Shown here: positions 57,719-58,555 of the stretch, piece by piece | Position numbering within the stretch: the stretch's first letter is position 1 | Layout: each line of letters starts with the position of its first letter | IMG/VR virus record: IMGVR_UViG_3300006793_004421 | Location: 1-58,555 of that record | DNA length: 58,555 nucleotides | Source: a virus | Direction: 5' to 3' (one strand) | The notes under the pieces: generated by a model | Databases searched by the model: none | What the model saw: only the letters and a program-made list of their open reading frames with translations | What the model was told of the DNA's origin: nothing | Translations under genes and position numbers: made by a program

Positions 57719-58450
57719 ATGAAAGATATCTTACAAGACGTTGTTGCTCATACACATTCACTAGGATTTTTAACTTTAGTAAAAGTTACTGGTGAAGATG
57801 CCGCAACGACAATCGAATCAATGGCAGAAGATAGAAGTGTTATCTTAACTGCTACAACAAAGGCGGCAGTAAACGAATTTAAAGGAACCTTTGGTATGCC
57901 TAACTTAGATAAGTTAGCACTACACTTAAAAAATCCTGAGTATCAGAAGCAGTCAAAGATTACTGTAGAGCAACAGGAACGTAACGGTGAAACTTTGCCT
58001 ACACACTTGCACTTTGAAAATGAAGCAGGTGACTTTGAAAATGATTATCGCTTTATGAATAAAGCAATCATTGATGAGAAACTTAAAACTGTAAAGTTTA
58101 AAGGTGCATCATGGGACGTAACTATTGAGCCTACAATGGCTTCAATTACTAGAATGAAATTGCAAAGTGCGGCACATTCAGAAGAAACTACATTTACAGT
58201 TAAAACTGAAAATGATAACTTAGTGTTTAGTTTTGGTGATGCTTCGCAACACGCAGGTTCATTTGTATTCCAACACGCAGTTGGTAGTGAATTGAAACAT
58301 GCTTGGAGTTGGCCTGTAGCACAGGTACAAGCTATTTTAAATCTTGATGGTAAAGTAACTATGAAGATTAGTGATCAAGGTGCAATGGCATTAAGTGTTG
58401 ATAGTGGTTTAGGTCAGTATGACTATATTCTACCAGCACAAACAAAATAA
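57719..58450 (+). CDS. 45: Sliding clamp (gp45 type)
   Basis: The 243-residue product has the size of T4 gp45 (228) and ends with 'MALSVDSGLGQYDYILPAQT', the clamp C-terminus. It has two similar beta-sheet halves and no enzymatic motif. gp45 holds the polymerase on DNA and in T4 also activates late transcription. It lies four genes downstream of the DsbA-like gene and is driven by its own promoter. Confidence 0.85.
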   Translation: MKDILQDVVAHTHSLGFLTLVKVTGEDAATTIESMAEDRSVILTATTKAAVNEFKGTFGMPNLDKLALHLKNPEYQKQSKITVEQQERNGETLPTHLHFENEAGDFENDYRFMNKAIIDEKLKTVKFKGASWDVTIEPTMASITRMKLQSAAHSEETTFTVKTENDNLVFSFGDASQHAGSFVFQHAVGSELKHAWSWPVAQVQAILNLDGKVTMKISDQGAMALSVDSGLGQYDYILPAQTK

Positions 58451-58457
58451 GGACTTT

Positions 58458-58555
58458 ATGACAAGTGTTGATATTAATGACGATGACAAAACATTTGAAA
58501 ATGAACAAAGTACAGTAACTATACCTCTTAAGGAGTATGACAGGTTGAGAGAAAA
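58458..58555 (+). CDS. Partial gene, N-terminus only
   Basis: An ATG eight bases after the clamp stop, preceded by AAGGAC, opens MTSVDINDDDKTFENEQSTV and continues to the window edge, with VTIPLKEYDRLRE next. This acidic start followed by an 'xxIPLxEYDRL' helix is seen in small phage proteins of several kinds. Only 32 codons are visible, so no function is offered. Confidence 0.5.
   Translation, partial: MTSVDINDDDKTFENEQSTVTIPLKEYDRLRE

Noticed and set aside
1-58555. tRNA genes, CRISPR arrays, insertion sequences or integrase/attachment sites
   Set aside because: No cloverleaf, regularly spaced direct-repeat array, transposase or integrase was seen by eye in any intergenic space; gaps are too short for most of these.

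Overview
This window looks like a segment of a T4-like marine myovirus genome. It is low in GC and tightly packed, with ATGA/TAATG gene overlaps. Core T4-type replication genes are present: family B DNA polymerase gp43, sliding clamp gp45, clamp-loader ATPase gp44, a DexA-like exonuclease and a DsbA-like protein. Recurrent (N)ATAAATA late-promoter motifs and accessory genes typical of ocean T4-like phages (mazG, phoH, thyX, hesB/iscA, peptide deformylase, gp31/GroES-like, 2OG-Fe(II) oxygenases, YHYH and He_PIG virion proteins) support this. No photosynthesis gene is seen, so the host cannot be named; relatives of cyanophages and of myovirus pelagiphages are both plausible.

Layout. 1-1617 is a minus-strand tail-fibre gene running off the left edge. 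1663-7611 is an early-type block with a GNG-motif protein, paired 2OG oxygenases, QueD-like pterin synthase, cupin, glycosyltransferase, phosphomannomutase-like HAD, a membrane-anchored glucosaminidase and UV-damage endonuclease. 7643-8515 holds a small membrane protein, a zinc-ribbon protein (minus) and an A-type Fe-S carrier. 8526-27410 is a fibre/virion block: a 2161-aa fibre, several fibre-like proteins sharing an N-terminal module, two subtilases, a YHYH protein and an Ig-repeat protein. 27422-34658 holds a PolC-like fragment, a GroES-like co-chaperonin, MazG, a second pair of 2OG oxygenases, a cytidylyltransferase, gp44, ferredoxin, parvulin and ThyX. PhoH follows on the minus strand (34659-35378). 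35535-40479 contains two conserved phage proteins, a lysis cassette (GH108 endolysin, i-spanin, o-spanin, small lipoprotein) and an Ala/Asn-rich S74-chaperone fibre, closed by a hairpin terminator. 40560-45630 has a mini-MscS-like membrane protein and a proteostasis operon (J-protein, peptide deformylase, ClpA). 45635-52177 is a run of proteins with T4-internal-protein-like N-termini and basic tails. 52211-58555 carries another oxygenase, DsbA-like, DNA polymerase, exonuclease, epimerase and sliding clamp.

Two signals stand out. First, four genes between 46915 and 52177 begin with a short peptide ending in an (L/I)xE|(A/G) site at residues 8-10, the signature of T4 capsid-targeting sequences cut by the prohead protease; several carry enzyme domains and basic or Cys-containing tails. 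This suggests a set of DNA-associated proteins packaged in the head and delivered to the host. Second, six promoters (three sigma-70-like, three late) sit at exactly the distance that would place the transcription start on the A of the ATG, predicting a class of leaderless messages.

Regulation appears to use sigma-70-like promoters with 17-bp spacers in front of early/middle genes and NATAAATA late promoters in front of virion, lysis and internal-protein genes. All functional assignments are by eye from motifs; no database search was run.
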